From: an uncultured Candidatus Altimarinota bacterium
Lineage (GTDB): Bacteria; Patescibacteriota; Gracilibacteria; BD1-5; JAGOOR01
Assembly (NCBI GenBank): GCA_937920005.1
Contig: CALETF010000164.1
Location: 1 to 10,143 of the forward strand
Reading direction: 5' to 3'
DNA length: 10,143 nucleotides
The notes beneath the pieces were generated by a model, which saw nothing but the letters and a program-made list of their open reading frames with translations, searched no databases and was not told where the DNA came from. The translations under genes and the position numbers were made by a program. This document shows positions 1 through 6,415 of this stretch, piece after piece. Position 1 is the stretch's first letter. The number at the start of each line of letters is the position of its first letter.

Positions 1-9
1 AAGAAAAAA

Positions 10-846
10 TTAAAAAACAATAACTCTCCTACCGTGGAGTATAATTTTATTTTCAGCGAATTTTTTGAGTGCTGTGGCAAATGCGAGTGACTCATTTCCT
101 CGTCCGAGTTTTTTCAAATCTTCGATATCTTCACGATGACTCACTGCCTGCCAGACTTGAGAAATAATCGGACCTTCATCGAGGTCAGCCGTTGCAAAGT
201 GAGCCGTCGCTCCGACTGCTTTTACGCCTCGTTCATAGGCTTCATCATAGGGTTTTGCGCCTTTGAACGCTGGAAGCAAAGCGTGATGAACGTTGATAAT
301 CGGTGCAGGAGAATGTGATATAAAATCATTCGAGAGGACTTTCATATAGCGTGCAAGACCGATGAGATCAGGTTGGTAATTTTTGATAATATCGGCAATA
401 GCTTTTTCACGAACAACGACATCGCCATCTGGTACCAGATGAAACGGTATGCCATATCTCTCAGCGACTTTTTCTCCTTCTTTTAAGTGACTTATAATAC
501 ATGGACACGTAATAGGAAGCACTCCTTGTTCTGCCTCAGAGAGGACATGATTGAGACAATGAAGCTCACGAGAACAGAGCAAAGCAACACGAGCGGTATG
601 ATTGCATGAGAGACGAAGAGAAAGTGCTCATCCAAACTGATCACGGAGAATATCTGCAATATCACTATCTACGCCATCCATACTACACTGTTCTGTCTCC
701 CAAACATATCGAGCAAAAAATACTCCACCCTCAGTATGAGTCTGAGAATCAGCAATAGCAATGCCATGTTTTACAAAAACGCCTGTCACCGCATGGATGA
801 TACCGATAGTATCTTTGCAAGAAAATGTAAGAGAGGCTTGAGACAT
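10..846 (-). CDS. purU: Formyltetrahydrofolate deformylase PurU
   Basis: This 278-aa cytosolic enzyme would hydrolyse 10-formyltetrahydrofolate to formate and tetrahydrofolate, feeding the one-carbon pool. Residues 1-72 form an ACT-like regulatory domain. Residues 84-278 form the formyltransferase-fold catalytic domain, with IINVHHALLPAFKGAKPY (N185, H187) and GATAHF followed by DLDEGPII (D223), matching the Asn-His-Asp catalytic set of the PurU/GART family. Length and domain order match the E. coli enzyme (about 280 aa). One in-frame UGA (628-630, residue 73) lies in the linker between the domains and is read as Gly; under the standard code the gene would appear split there. The ATG at 846 is 2 nt after the stop of the NUDIX gene, so the two are almost certainly co-transcribed and share the T-box-like leader upstream. 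The stop is UAA. Close GART-type formyltransferases lack the N-terminal ACT domain, which makes PurU the better call. Confidence 0.93.
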
Positions 847-848
847 AT

Positions 849-1262
849 TTATATCTTATATTGTTCACAGAAGGCAACAACATTTGGGAATAAGTCCAAT
901 TTCATCGCCTCTACTGGAGTAAAAAACTGCACCTCCTGACATTCATCACTCGGGGTAATATCAAGATTTTTGAGTATTGTTTTGTAAAAGACATTGGCAA
1001 GGAAGAATCATTTCCTATGTTTCGCAGTTACAAAATAACTCGGATACTCTTCCATGGAAATCATTTCTACACCCATCTCTTCCTGGAGTTCTCGAATCAA
1101 AGCTTCTCTCGGACTATTATCTGTATGGTCATATCCGCCACCTGGAAAGTCCCAACGATTATCATCTTCGCGACAAAGGAGAAATTTTCCTTGCGCATCA
1201 AGCACAAGCGCCTTGATAGAGACTCGGTAAAAACAATCTGGAATATTTGAATAGTCTGTCAT
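849..1262 (-). CDS. NUDIX hydrolase
   Basis: This 137-aa protein carries one NUDIX domain, a fold that hydrolyses nucleoside diphosphates linked to another group; the substrate cannot be read from sequence. The box runs from WDFPGGGYDH to RELQEEMGV at about residues 37-63. The metal-binding REL-x-EE-x-G core is intact. The Glu of the upstream GX5E element is replaced by Asn/Asp, and that stretch is one residue longer than usual. One UGA (1008-1010, read as Gly) lies after AKHRK, and the domain continues through FFLANVFYKT to a UAA stop at 849. I chose the ATG at 1262 because the upstream in-frame GTG and ATG lie inside the antiterminator/terminator RNA. The gene starts only 3 nt after a U-tract and precedes purU by 2 nt, so it is the first gene of an apparently attenuated two-gene operon. 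Confidence 0.85.
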
Positions 1263-1265
1263 AAT

Positions 1266-1305
1266 AAAAAAACCCGAGCAGTCACACATATGCGGACTGC
1301 TCGGG
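1266..1305 (-). terminator. Intrinsic terminator of the T-box-like leader
   Basis: On the minus strand, CCCGAGCAGTC (1305-1295) pairs perfectly over 11 bp with GACTGCTCGGG (1283-1273) across an 11-nt loop. Seven U residues follow directly (1272-1266). This is a textbook intrinsic terminator, but it sits in front of a gene: the NUDIX ATG begins at 1262. Its first five bases (1305-1301) are also the 3' strand of the antiterminator helix, so the two structures exclude each other. It therefore acts as an attenuator rather than as the end of an upstream gene. Confidence 0.85.
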
Positions 1306-1332
1306 GTCTGTGGGTCAGACGGTTCCACCCGA
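1301..1332 (-). promoter_or_regulatory. T-box riboswitch antiterminator element
   Basis: Read on the minus strand, UCGGG (1332-1328) pairs with CCCGA (1305-1301) as helix A1. The next seven bases, UGGAACC (1327-1321), match the conserved T-box bulge UGGNACC. GUCUG (1320-1316) then pairs with CAGAC (1310-1306) as helix A2 around the loop ACCCA. This is the layout known for T-box antiterminators, in which the UGGN pairs with the NCCA end of an uncharged tRNA and stabilises the antiterminator. The A1 3' strand is reused by the terminator at 1266-1305. The variable base is A, which would pair with a tRNA having U at position 73 (commonly tRNA-Gly, also Cys or Thr in some bacteria). I could not assign a full Stem I with a specifier loop in the roughly 50 nt between the likely transcription start and this element. 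Confidence 0.75.
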
Positions 1333-1384
1333 TTTTTAACTTTTTTGATGTCTACGGTAGTCTCCGTGCCGGGGAGATAGAACT

Positions 1385-1411
1385 ATTATAGTCTATAGTT
1401 TCTAGTTTCAA
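1385..1411 (-). promoter_or_regulatory. Probable promoter of the T-box leader and NUDIX-purU operon
   Basis: On the minus strand there is a perfect -10 TATAAT (1390-1385). TTGAAA (1411-1406) lies 15 nt upstream of it, or CTTGAA with a 16-nt spacer. Transcription would start near 1378, giving a leader of about 115 nt before the NUDIX ATG. A 6-bp inverted repeat (AACTAT/ATAGTT) overlaps the -10 region. The spacer is slightly short, so the -35 is the weaker part of the call. Confidence 0.5.
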
Positions 1412-1453
1412 GTTTTCTTGTAAATCCGAGAAATCCCGTATTCTAGGGGCTAT

Positions 1454-3328
1454 ATGACCCAGATGCTCAGCTACGATGATCCGATTCCTGTCTCTCCTCT
1501 CGAACCCATCATCCAGAAGGTACTAGAAGCACACCCAGATTTCACCTACGAAGAAGTGGAGCTTTTTTGTAATAGCTTTCTCGCGACGATCACAGAAAAG
1601 ATAAAAGAAGAGACCAAGATGAAGCGACTGATGAAGTACCTCGAAAAAGAATTCGATATCGAAAACACTCTTGCAAAAAATAAGACCTATACAAAACGCA
1701 CCATCGATACTCTTCCAAAAAATCTCCTCCAAGCCAAACCAACCATTGCTTCGAGACTCATCAAAATCACCGACCTCTCTAAATCTATACGACATACAGA
1801 GCTCTTTAATCGTGCAAATCTCCAGATAAACCGAGAAGATAAATTCGCATTGATCGGAAAAAATGGTTCTGGGAAAACGACGTTTCTCAAGATGCTCGTC
1901 GGTATCGATGATGACTTTGATGGTGAGATAGATCGTGCAGCAGGATTGAAGATTGGTTACCTCACACAAGACCTCTTCTGGAAAGATATCACCAACACTC
2001 TTCGAGAAGAAATGCTCCAAGTATTTCCAGAGATAACCGCTAAGATCAATCGTCTCCACGAAATCGAAGGTAATCCAGAACATCACGAAGAAGTACGAGA
2101 AATAAAAGAATATATTCAGTCTTGCGACGGGTACAACAAATACGATTTACAGCTCAGAATCCTCACGTATTTCTGATTTGATGAGACCTATCTCGACCGA
2201 GTCGTGACACAGCTCTCAGGAGGCGAACAGATGAAAGTGCAAATGGCAAAATTTATCATCCAGGGAGTGGATATCCTCATCCTCGATGAACCAACCAATC
2301 ATCTCGATATCGAGTGAATACTCTTTCTCGAGCACTTTTGTCGTCTCTGGAAAAAGGCCATTATATCCATCTCGCACGATGTGACTTTTATCAATAACAC
2401 CTGTCAGAAAATCGTGGAAATATCAGATAAGAAACTAAATATCTATACCTGAAACTATGACGCCTACGTCATCGAAAAACAAAAACGCTATGAGACACAA
2501 CTCAAGCACTACGAAGTACAAGAACGAGAAATAGAAAAACAGGAAGCCTATATCAATCGTTTTCGCTATAAAGCGAGTACCGCAGCGAGCGTACAGAGTC
2601 GTATCAAGATGCTTGAACGCATGGAGCGAATCGAAGAGCCAAAGAGCGAAGCACACGTAAAACCTATCATCCTCAAAACCGTCTCACACCTCCCTGAGAA
2701 AATCATGGAACTCAAACAAGTCACCGCAGGCTACGACTCCCCTATTGTCTCTATCCCCTACGATGTCATCGTAACCAAGCGAGACAAAATCGGTATCATC
2801 GGTCGCAATGGTGCAGGTAAGACCACCTTCCTCAAAACCATCCTCGGAGAAATCAAACCACTCTCCGGTGATGTCATAAAAAATCCCTCACTTACAATCG
2901 GCTCGTATTCTCAAGTGCTTGCTGATCTCGACCGCGATGCAACCATCATGGAAGAACTCACCAAGTGACACGATAAATACCAAGAGATACGCACCATGCT
3001 CGGCGGCCTCCTCATCCAAAATGAGAAATGGCATCAGACCATCGGTACTCTCTCGGGTTGAGAACGTGCCAAAGTCGCCCTCACGAAAATGCTCCTCACC
3101 CGTCCCCATGTCATTATCATGGATGAACCGACGAATCACCTCGACCTCCAATCAAAAGAAGCAATTAAAGTGATGCTGGAAAACTTCAATGGTGTCAGTA
3201 TCATCGTCTCGCACGACCGAGACCTCCTCACAAAAACCTCTACCGCTTTCTGGCTTATCCAAGACGGGCAGCTACGCATGTTCCATGATGCGGAAGTGTC
3301 GTGGAAGCAGGTTGGAGGAGAATATTAA
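1454..3328 (+). CDS. ABC-F family ATP-binding protein (EttA/Uup-like)
   Basis: This 624-aa soluble protein has two ABC ATPase domains and no membrane segment. ABC-F proteins act on the ribosome in translation or antibiotic protection. Domain 1 has Walker A GKNGSGKT (135-142), signature LSGGE (from 254) and Walker B LILDEPTNHLD (Asp 278). A charged, probably coiled-coil linker (about 335-410) follows, as expected for the tRNA-contacting linker of this family. Domain 2 has Walker A GRNGAGKT (450-457), signature LSGGE (533-537) and IIMDEPTNHLD (Asp 557). Five in-frame UGA codons (2174, 2315, 2450, 2966, 3059) all fall where glycine is expected; that at 3059 is the second Gly of the second LSGGE and that at 2450 is in YTGNYDAY. 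The first 100 or so residues are an extension I do not recognise. ATG 1454 is preceded by AGGGG and a possible promoter (TTGTAA 1418, TATTCT 1439). The subfamily is not resolved. Confidence 0.93.
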
Positions 3329-4065
3329 TCCTCAACACAAATATCCGCACTGATACCCTGGTGATCACTCAATCCTTCGTGGAGTCGGACATTTGAAACT
3401 CTGTGGTTTCATCGAGACCATATATAGTCACAAACTACTTCGAGCCCCTGTACTCTATGTAATTTTGGATCGAGAGTATTTACAACATGGGGAGGAATTT
3501 TATCTCTTAAGACAACTCATAAAGTTGAATAAAGAGGATGAACAATATCGTTTTTATTATTTGAACGAGCTATATTAAAATCCCCAGTAACTGCAATATT
3601 TTGAAAATCTTCTAATAAAGGCAAAAGTTGGGCCATTGCTTCTCTCTGGTCATCATTTGTTTCATGCGCTGGATAGGCAACAGGAAAATAATTTGTTCAT
3701 ATAAAAATTTCGCCTTTATCTCCTTGAACTTTCGCACTCAAGACTCAGAAACGACCACGAGAATAATAGTCTGAATATTCTGTTCAAACATGAGAATTTT
3801 GTGTCATTCAATCTCCACCAAAATATTGATGAAAACTTTTATCAAATAATTCTAAACCTTTTCTCACTAGCAAAGCTACTCAGTATTGTTCTCATTGTAA
3901 GCAAAAATTACGTTCAAAATATCCGTCAAATATGTTCGAAAATCTTTCCAAAGTTCTCCTAGAAACTTCCTGAAGAGTAAGAACATCAAATTGTTCTCTT
4001 GATAAAAAATCTTCCAACTTATCATCATGTCAACTAAGCTGTGTATTAAGTTGTAATAATCGCAT
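3325..4065 (-). CDS. Endonuclease/exonuclease/phosphatase (EEP) superfamily protein
   Basis: This 246-aa protein is visible only when UGA is read as Gly. Nine UGA codons interrupt it, and my translation is continuous from ATG 4065 to UAA 3325. The EEP superfamily is metal-dependent and cleaves phosphodiester or phosphomonoester bonds (DNase I-like nucleases, AP endonucleases, sphingomyelinases, inositol phosphatases). Signature residues appear in order: LQLN (N7), LQEV (E33), TNYFPV (about 124-129), VTGDFN (D162, N164), CDYIW (D213) and LSDH (D234, H235). I see no signal peptide or membrane segment, so it is probably cytosolic. The substrate cannot be inferred. Codons are visibly richer in A/T than those of the neighbours, and nearly half of the glycines are UGA, which may reflect recent acquisition or low expression. 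The stop overlaps the convergent ABC-F stop. Confidence 0.85.
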
Positions 4066-4106
4066 ATATTTGAGAAGAAATATATACAATTTATATATTA
4101 TGCAAT

Positions 4107-4131
4107 AAAAAACCTCTCAATTTGAGAGGTT
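4107..4131 (-). terminator. Intrinsic terminator
   Basis: AACCTCTC (4111-4118) and GAGAGGTT (4124-4131) form an 8-bp stem with an AT-rich loop. On the minus strand six U residues follow (4112-4107). It would end a minus-strand transcript coming from the structured region at 4153-4303 and lies about 40 nt upstream of the EEP start. It resembles the terminator behind tRNA-Glu at 4327-4353: both begin with the string AATAAAAAACCTC on the plus strand. Confidence 0.7.
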
Positions 4132-4139
4132 TATAGGTC

Positions 4140-4163
4140 TTTTGGTGACCCCATGGAGAATCG
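4140..4163 (-). repeat. Partial copy of the tRNA-Glu 3' end
   Basis: Positions 4140-4163 match 4360-4383, the 3' end of tRNA-Glu (T-arm half, acceptor strand and CCA) plus 3 nt beyond it, at 22 of 24 bases and in the same orientation, exactly 220 nt away. Similarity breaks down inside the T arm: the 5' half of the T stem is altered and one loop base is missing. No matching D arm, anticodon arm or 5' acceptor strand follows, so this is not a working tRNA. Like the intact tRNA it is followed by an intrinsic terminator. It could be a decayed duplicate, or one arm of an old integration event. Confidence 0.65.
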
Positions 4164-4303
4164 GCACCATCGTTCCTGCATGCTAATTTCTGACGAAAAT
4201 TAGCACGTCAGTCACTTGTGGTTGTCCATTCGAGCACGAAAGACCAGGGCATTGGTCTTTCTTTTTTGCTCGCAGCAAAAAGCTCTCCTTTCGATTCTCC
4301 ATA
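4153..4303 (-). other. Structured intergenic segment, candidate non-coding RNA
   Basis: No open frame of note is present under code 25. An 11-bp perfect inverted repeat, ATGGAGAATCG (4153-4163) and CGATTCTCCAT (4293-4303), closes the segment. Inside, AAAGACCA/TGGTCTTT (4239-4246/4253-4260) is nested in CGAGCA/TGCTCG (4231-4236/4267-4272). TGCTAATTT/AAATTAGCA (4181-4189/4197-4205) interleaves with CTGACG/CGTCAG (4190-4195/4206-4211), giving two crossing helices that must compete or form a tight pseudoknot. On the plus strand the 4239-4260 hairpin is followed by six T residues and could terminate a rightward transcript. On the minus strand the whole segment leads into the terminator at 4107-4131. 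I do not recognise it as tmRNA, SRP RNA or RNase P RNA. The RNA interpretation is inference. Confidence 0.4.
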
Positions 4304-4326
4304 TTTTCAACGGAATGAAGACAAAT

Positions 4327-4353
4327 AAAAAACCTCCTTACGGAGGATTTTTT
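4327..4353. terminator. Bidirectional-looking terminator after tRNA-Glu
   Basis: CCTCC (4333-4337) pairs with GGAGG (4342-4346) around a TTAC loop. The stem is flanked by six A residues on the left and a run of T on the right, so both strands give a GC stem with a U-tract. Its position 10 nt beyond the CCA end of tRNA-Glu suggests that it ends the minus-strand tRNA transcript. Confidence 0.7.
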
Positions 4354-4362
4354 GATGCTTCT

Positions 4363-4437
4363 TGGTGACCCTATGGAGAATCGAACTCCAATTACAGGAA
4401 TGAGAATCCTGTGTCCTAGCCGTTAGACGATAGGGCC
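4363..4437 (-). tRNA. tRNA-Glu (anticodon CUC)
   Basis: A full cloverleaf can be drawn. The acceptor GGCCCTA pairs with TAGGGTC with one G-U pair; the D arm is GTCTAACGGCTAGGAC; the anticodon stem CAGGA/TCCTG encloses the loop TTCTCAT, placing CTC at positions 34-36; the T stem TGGAG/CTCCA encloses TTCGATT. The discriminator is A and the CCA end is encoded. It reads GAG (glutamate). It lies 34 nt downstream of the rplK stop on the same strand. Confidence 0.95.
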
Positions 4438-4440
4438 AGA

Positions 4441-4462
4441 AAATGGGGCCGAAGCCCCATTT
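4441..4462 (-). terminator. UUCG-capped hairpin between rplK and tRNA-Glu
   Basis: AAATGGGGC (4441-4449) and GCCCCATTT (4454-4462) pair over 9 bp. On the minus strand the loop is a UUCG tetraloop closed by C-G, a very stable fold. Only four U residues follow before the tRNA begins at 4437, so this is either a weak terminator for rplK or a processing or 3'-protection hairpin in a joint rplK-tRNA transcript. Confidence 0.6.
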
Positions 4463-4471
4463 GGTTTTGAA

Positions 4472-4900
4472 CTATTCACATTCGACACCCATAGATCGAG
4501 CAGATCCACGGACGATCATCATGGCAGCTTCAATATCATTTGCATTGAGATCAGGCATTTTGCGTTTTGCAATGTCCTCAATCTGTGCTTTTGTGAGCTT
4601 ACCAACTTTCACCTTGTGAGAAGTAGCTGAACCAGATTCGAGACCAATAGCCTTTTTGATGAGGTTGGTCATAGGTGGTTCGCGAGTCTCAAATGTGAAA
4701 CTACGATCATCGTAGATAGTGATGATAGTTGGAAGGGTCCAACCAGAGCGATCACGAGTTTTGTCGTTGAATTGTTTACAGAAGTCAGCAATTTGGATAC
4801 CCGTTGGTCACAAAGCTGTACCGATTGGAGGTGCAGGATTGGCAGAACCAGCAGAAATCTGAAGCTTGACGACTTTTTTGATTTCCTTCTTTTTAGCCAT
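4472..4900 (-). CDS. rplK: Large ribosomal subunit protein L11
   Basis: This 142-aa protein is part of the 50S stalk base and binds 23S rRNA at the GTPase-associated centre. The sequence follows the L11 family throughout: MAKKKEIKKVVKLQISAG, then NPAPPIGTALGPTGIQI in the N-terminal domain, and in the C-terminal domain KVKVGKLTKAQIEDIAKRK and IVRGSARSMGV. Length is the family norm. One UGA (4810-4808) encodes G31 in ALGPTG, a glycine conserved in L11, which is strong support for UGA as Gly. The stop is UAG. The gene stands between tRNA-Lys and tRNA-Glu on the same strand. The usual partner rplA does not follow, and nusG/secE do not precede it. Confidence 0.97.
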
Positions 4901-5008
4901 AAATAAAATTGTTTAAGTAGAAAATAATTGGTTGGCTACTTATCCAACACTGGTTCGTGAGAAGCCCTCTTGCGAGGCACGATAGACAGGATTTCTCCTG
5001 AATTTGAA
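4901..5008 (-). other. rplK leader with three small hairpins
   Basis: Between the CCA end of tRNA-Lys and the rplK ATG, three short inverted repeats lie in a row: CAGGA/TCCTG (4987-5000), GCCCTC/GAGGC (4964-4977) and GTTGG/CCAAC (4931-4948). There is no open frame and no clear -10/-35 pair. This could be a ribosomal-protein autoregulatory leader or spacer RNA of a tRNA-rplK transcript. I cannot tell which from sequence, and short hairpins of this kind also arise by chance. Confidence 0.3.
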
Positions 5009-5084
5009 TGGTGGGTCCTCTGGGGATCGAACCCAGGACCGCCAGATTAAGAGTCTGTTGCTCTACCGACTGAGCTAAGAACCC
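5009..5084 (-). tRNA. tRNA-Lys (anticodon CUU)
   Basis: The cloverleaf is complete. The acceptor GGGTTCT pairs with AGGACCC with one G-U pair; the D arm is GCTCAGTCGGTAGAGC; the anticodon loop CTCTTAA places CTT at 34-36; the T arm is CTGGG/CCCAG around TTCGATC. The discriminator is A with CCA encoded. It decodes AAG (lysine). The outermost pair of the anticodon stem is an A-G mismatch. It lies between the glycosyltransferase stop (5140) and rplK. Confidence 0.95.
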
Positions 5085-5139
5085 CCATATACAACAGTAA
5101 GCGTGAGTATAACCGAAAAAATAAAAAGGCAAGGAAAAT

Positions 5140-6309
5140 TTAGCCCTTCCAATTCTCCTGAACAATTCTCTGGAATTCTTGACGAAAATTTTTGGTATCA
5201 AATTTTTTGACATGTTCCTGAAAAACAGCTCCATTATCATATTTCTTCTCCCCTATTTCTCGATGAAAGTCCTGAAATCATGATTCAAAATTCTCATCGG
5301 TTTCTTCGTGAAAAAAACGACCAGTCACTCCATCAATACTCGATTCCAATAATCCTCCTTGTGCCAAACCAAAGACTGGAACCCCAGCTGCCATCGCCTC
5401 GAGAGGCGCTATGCCTGCGTCTTCTTTTTGTGGCATGAGAAAGCCTCGAGCATTGGTGTATGTTTTTATCACTTCTTCATCTGATATTCTTCAGAGGAAT
5501 TCCACATTTTTCCCTGCGATTTTCTGAAGCTCAGATTTTTGAGCACCATCGCCGATGATTTTGAGCGGTAAACCCAGTTTGGTCATAACACGAATCACTC
5601 TATCGACATGCTTAAATGGAGTCAACGCACTCGTCACAACATAATACTGCCTCTGTGAAACTGGAATTGGTCAGAGACAAAACTGCGATGTCTCTACTGG
5701 AGGCCAGAGAATAAGGGAATCTCTCTGATAGTATGCTGTGATACGTTTATGCACCTCAGCACTATTGGCTATATAGAGATGTGGCCGTTTCGCAGCTTCT
5801 TTGTCCCAGGCACGCAGACGATCAAAGAGATTTTTTACGAGAGGACCTCCGAGAGATACTTTGAGTGTTTGGAGAAAATTGTTTTTCTTTTGATCATCAG
5901 CGACGACTCCTATTTCTTTCTGCACTTCTTCTGTTGCATCCCAGAGGTAGCGTGCTGGTGAGTGACAATAACAAATATGCGTCGCATAGGGTCGAGCAGT
6001 ATCGAGCAAAACACCATGAGCAAAACCAGAAGAGCTCGAGAGAACGAGATCATAACCAGTGAGATCTATTTTCTTCACTGAAGCTGGCATCAAAGGGAGA
6101 GAAAGACGCGGTTTTCCTGTGAGTGAAAAAAGTGTCTGAGCCGGTGTATTACACCAGATACGATTTTTTGGGAAGACAGAGCCTACTTTGCTCGAGTCAT
6201 ACATGAGTGTAAAAACATCTGCTTCTGGATACATTTTCATGAGCTCAAGAAGCACTCTTTCTGCGCCTCAGAGCTTGATAAGCATTTCGTGAACAATTGC
6301 GATTTTCAT
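5140..6309 (-). CDS. GT4 family glycosyltransferase (WbaZ-like)
   Basis: This 389-aa GT-B-fold enzyme is likely cytosolic or membrane-associated and would transfer a sugar, in the closest family typically mannose, from a nucleotide donor to a lipid-linked glycan. It opens with MKIAIVHEMLIKLGGAERV, a hallmark of this group. PLMPASVKKIDL and THICYCHSPARYLWD follow in the N-terminal half. The C-terminal half has ALTPFKHVDRVI, KIIGDG, VEFLGRISDEE and the donor-binding EX7E motif EDAGIAPLE (E296, E304). Four UGA codons read as Gly, including G14 of LGGAERV and the Gly of FLGRISD; both positions are glycine in the family. A TATACT -10 sits 6 nt upstream of the ATG. The gene heads toward tRNA-Lys and belongs with the O-antigen ligase-like gene to the right. 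Donor and acceptor cannot be named from sequence. Confidence 0.9.
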
Positions 6310-6315
6310 GAGCAC

Positions 6316-6321
6316 AGTATA
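6316..6321 (-). promoter_or_regulatory. Possible -10 box of the glycosyltransferase gene
   Basis: TATACT on the minus strand ends 6 nt before the ATG at 6309, so transcription would begin at or next to the start codon, giving a leaderless message. No convincing -35 is seen in the A-rich stretch upstream. Confidence 0.35.
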
Positions 6322-6351
6322 GAGATTTTTTTATTTTTTTCTTCTATTAAT

Positions 6352-6380
6352 TTGACATATTGATTTTTGTATTATATTGC
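6352..6380 (+). promoter_or_regulatory. Sigma-70-type promoter of the 172-aa gene
   Basis: A perfect -35 TTGACA (6352-6357) is followed by TATTGC at a 17-nt spacing or TATATT at 15 nt. The start would be near 6386, about 30 nt before ATG 6416, in an A/T-rich leader with no Shine-Dalgarno. It argues against the in-frame TTG at 6377, which overlaps the -10 region. Confidence 0.6.
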
Positions 6381-6415
6381 AACAAATATTTTTTATTTTT
6401 TCACCCTTATTTTTG

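Noticed and set aside
1260..1328. Longer NUDIX reading frame starting at the GTG near 1327
   Set aside because: The extra residues would be encoded by the T-box antiterminator and the terminator stem, and the NUDIX fold is complete from ATG 1262.
10..3328. Interrupted genes as pseudogenes, or UGA as selenocysteine or tryptophan
   Set aside because: UGA falls repeatedly on conserved glycines with no frameshift or other stop, and no SECIS-like element is needed. Trp at the LSGGE or ALGPTG positions would break the motifs.
3393..3578. Plus-strand 61-aa open frame
   Set aside because: It is antisense to the EEP gene, which has full family motifs on the minus strand.
4107..4303. tmRNA ending in the tRNA-like CCA copy
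   Set aside because: No 5' acceptor strand pairs with the 3' one, the T arm is damaged and no tag reading frame is visible.
4893..5240. Minus-strand 115-aa open frame across tRNA-Lys
   Set aside because: It runs through a clear tRNA gene and has no protein-like character; it is a chance frame.
6377..6415. Upstream TTG start at 6377 for the 172-aa gene
   Set aside because: It lies inside the -10 region of a good promoter (TTGACA at 6352), so it would not be in the message; ATG 6416 fits a normal leader.
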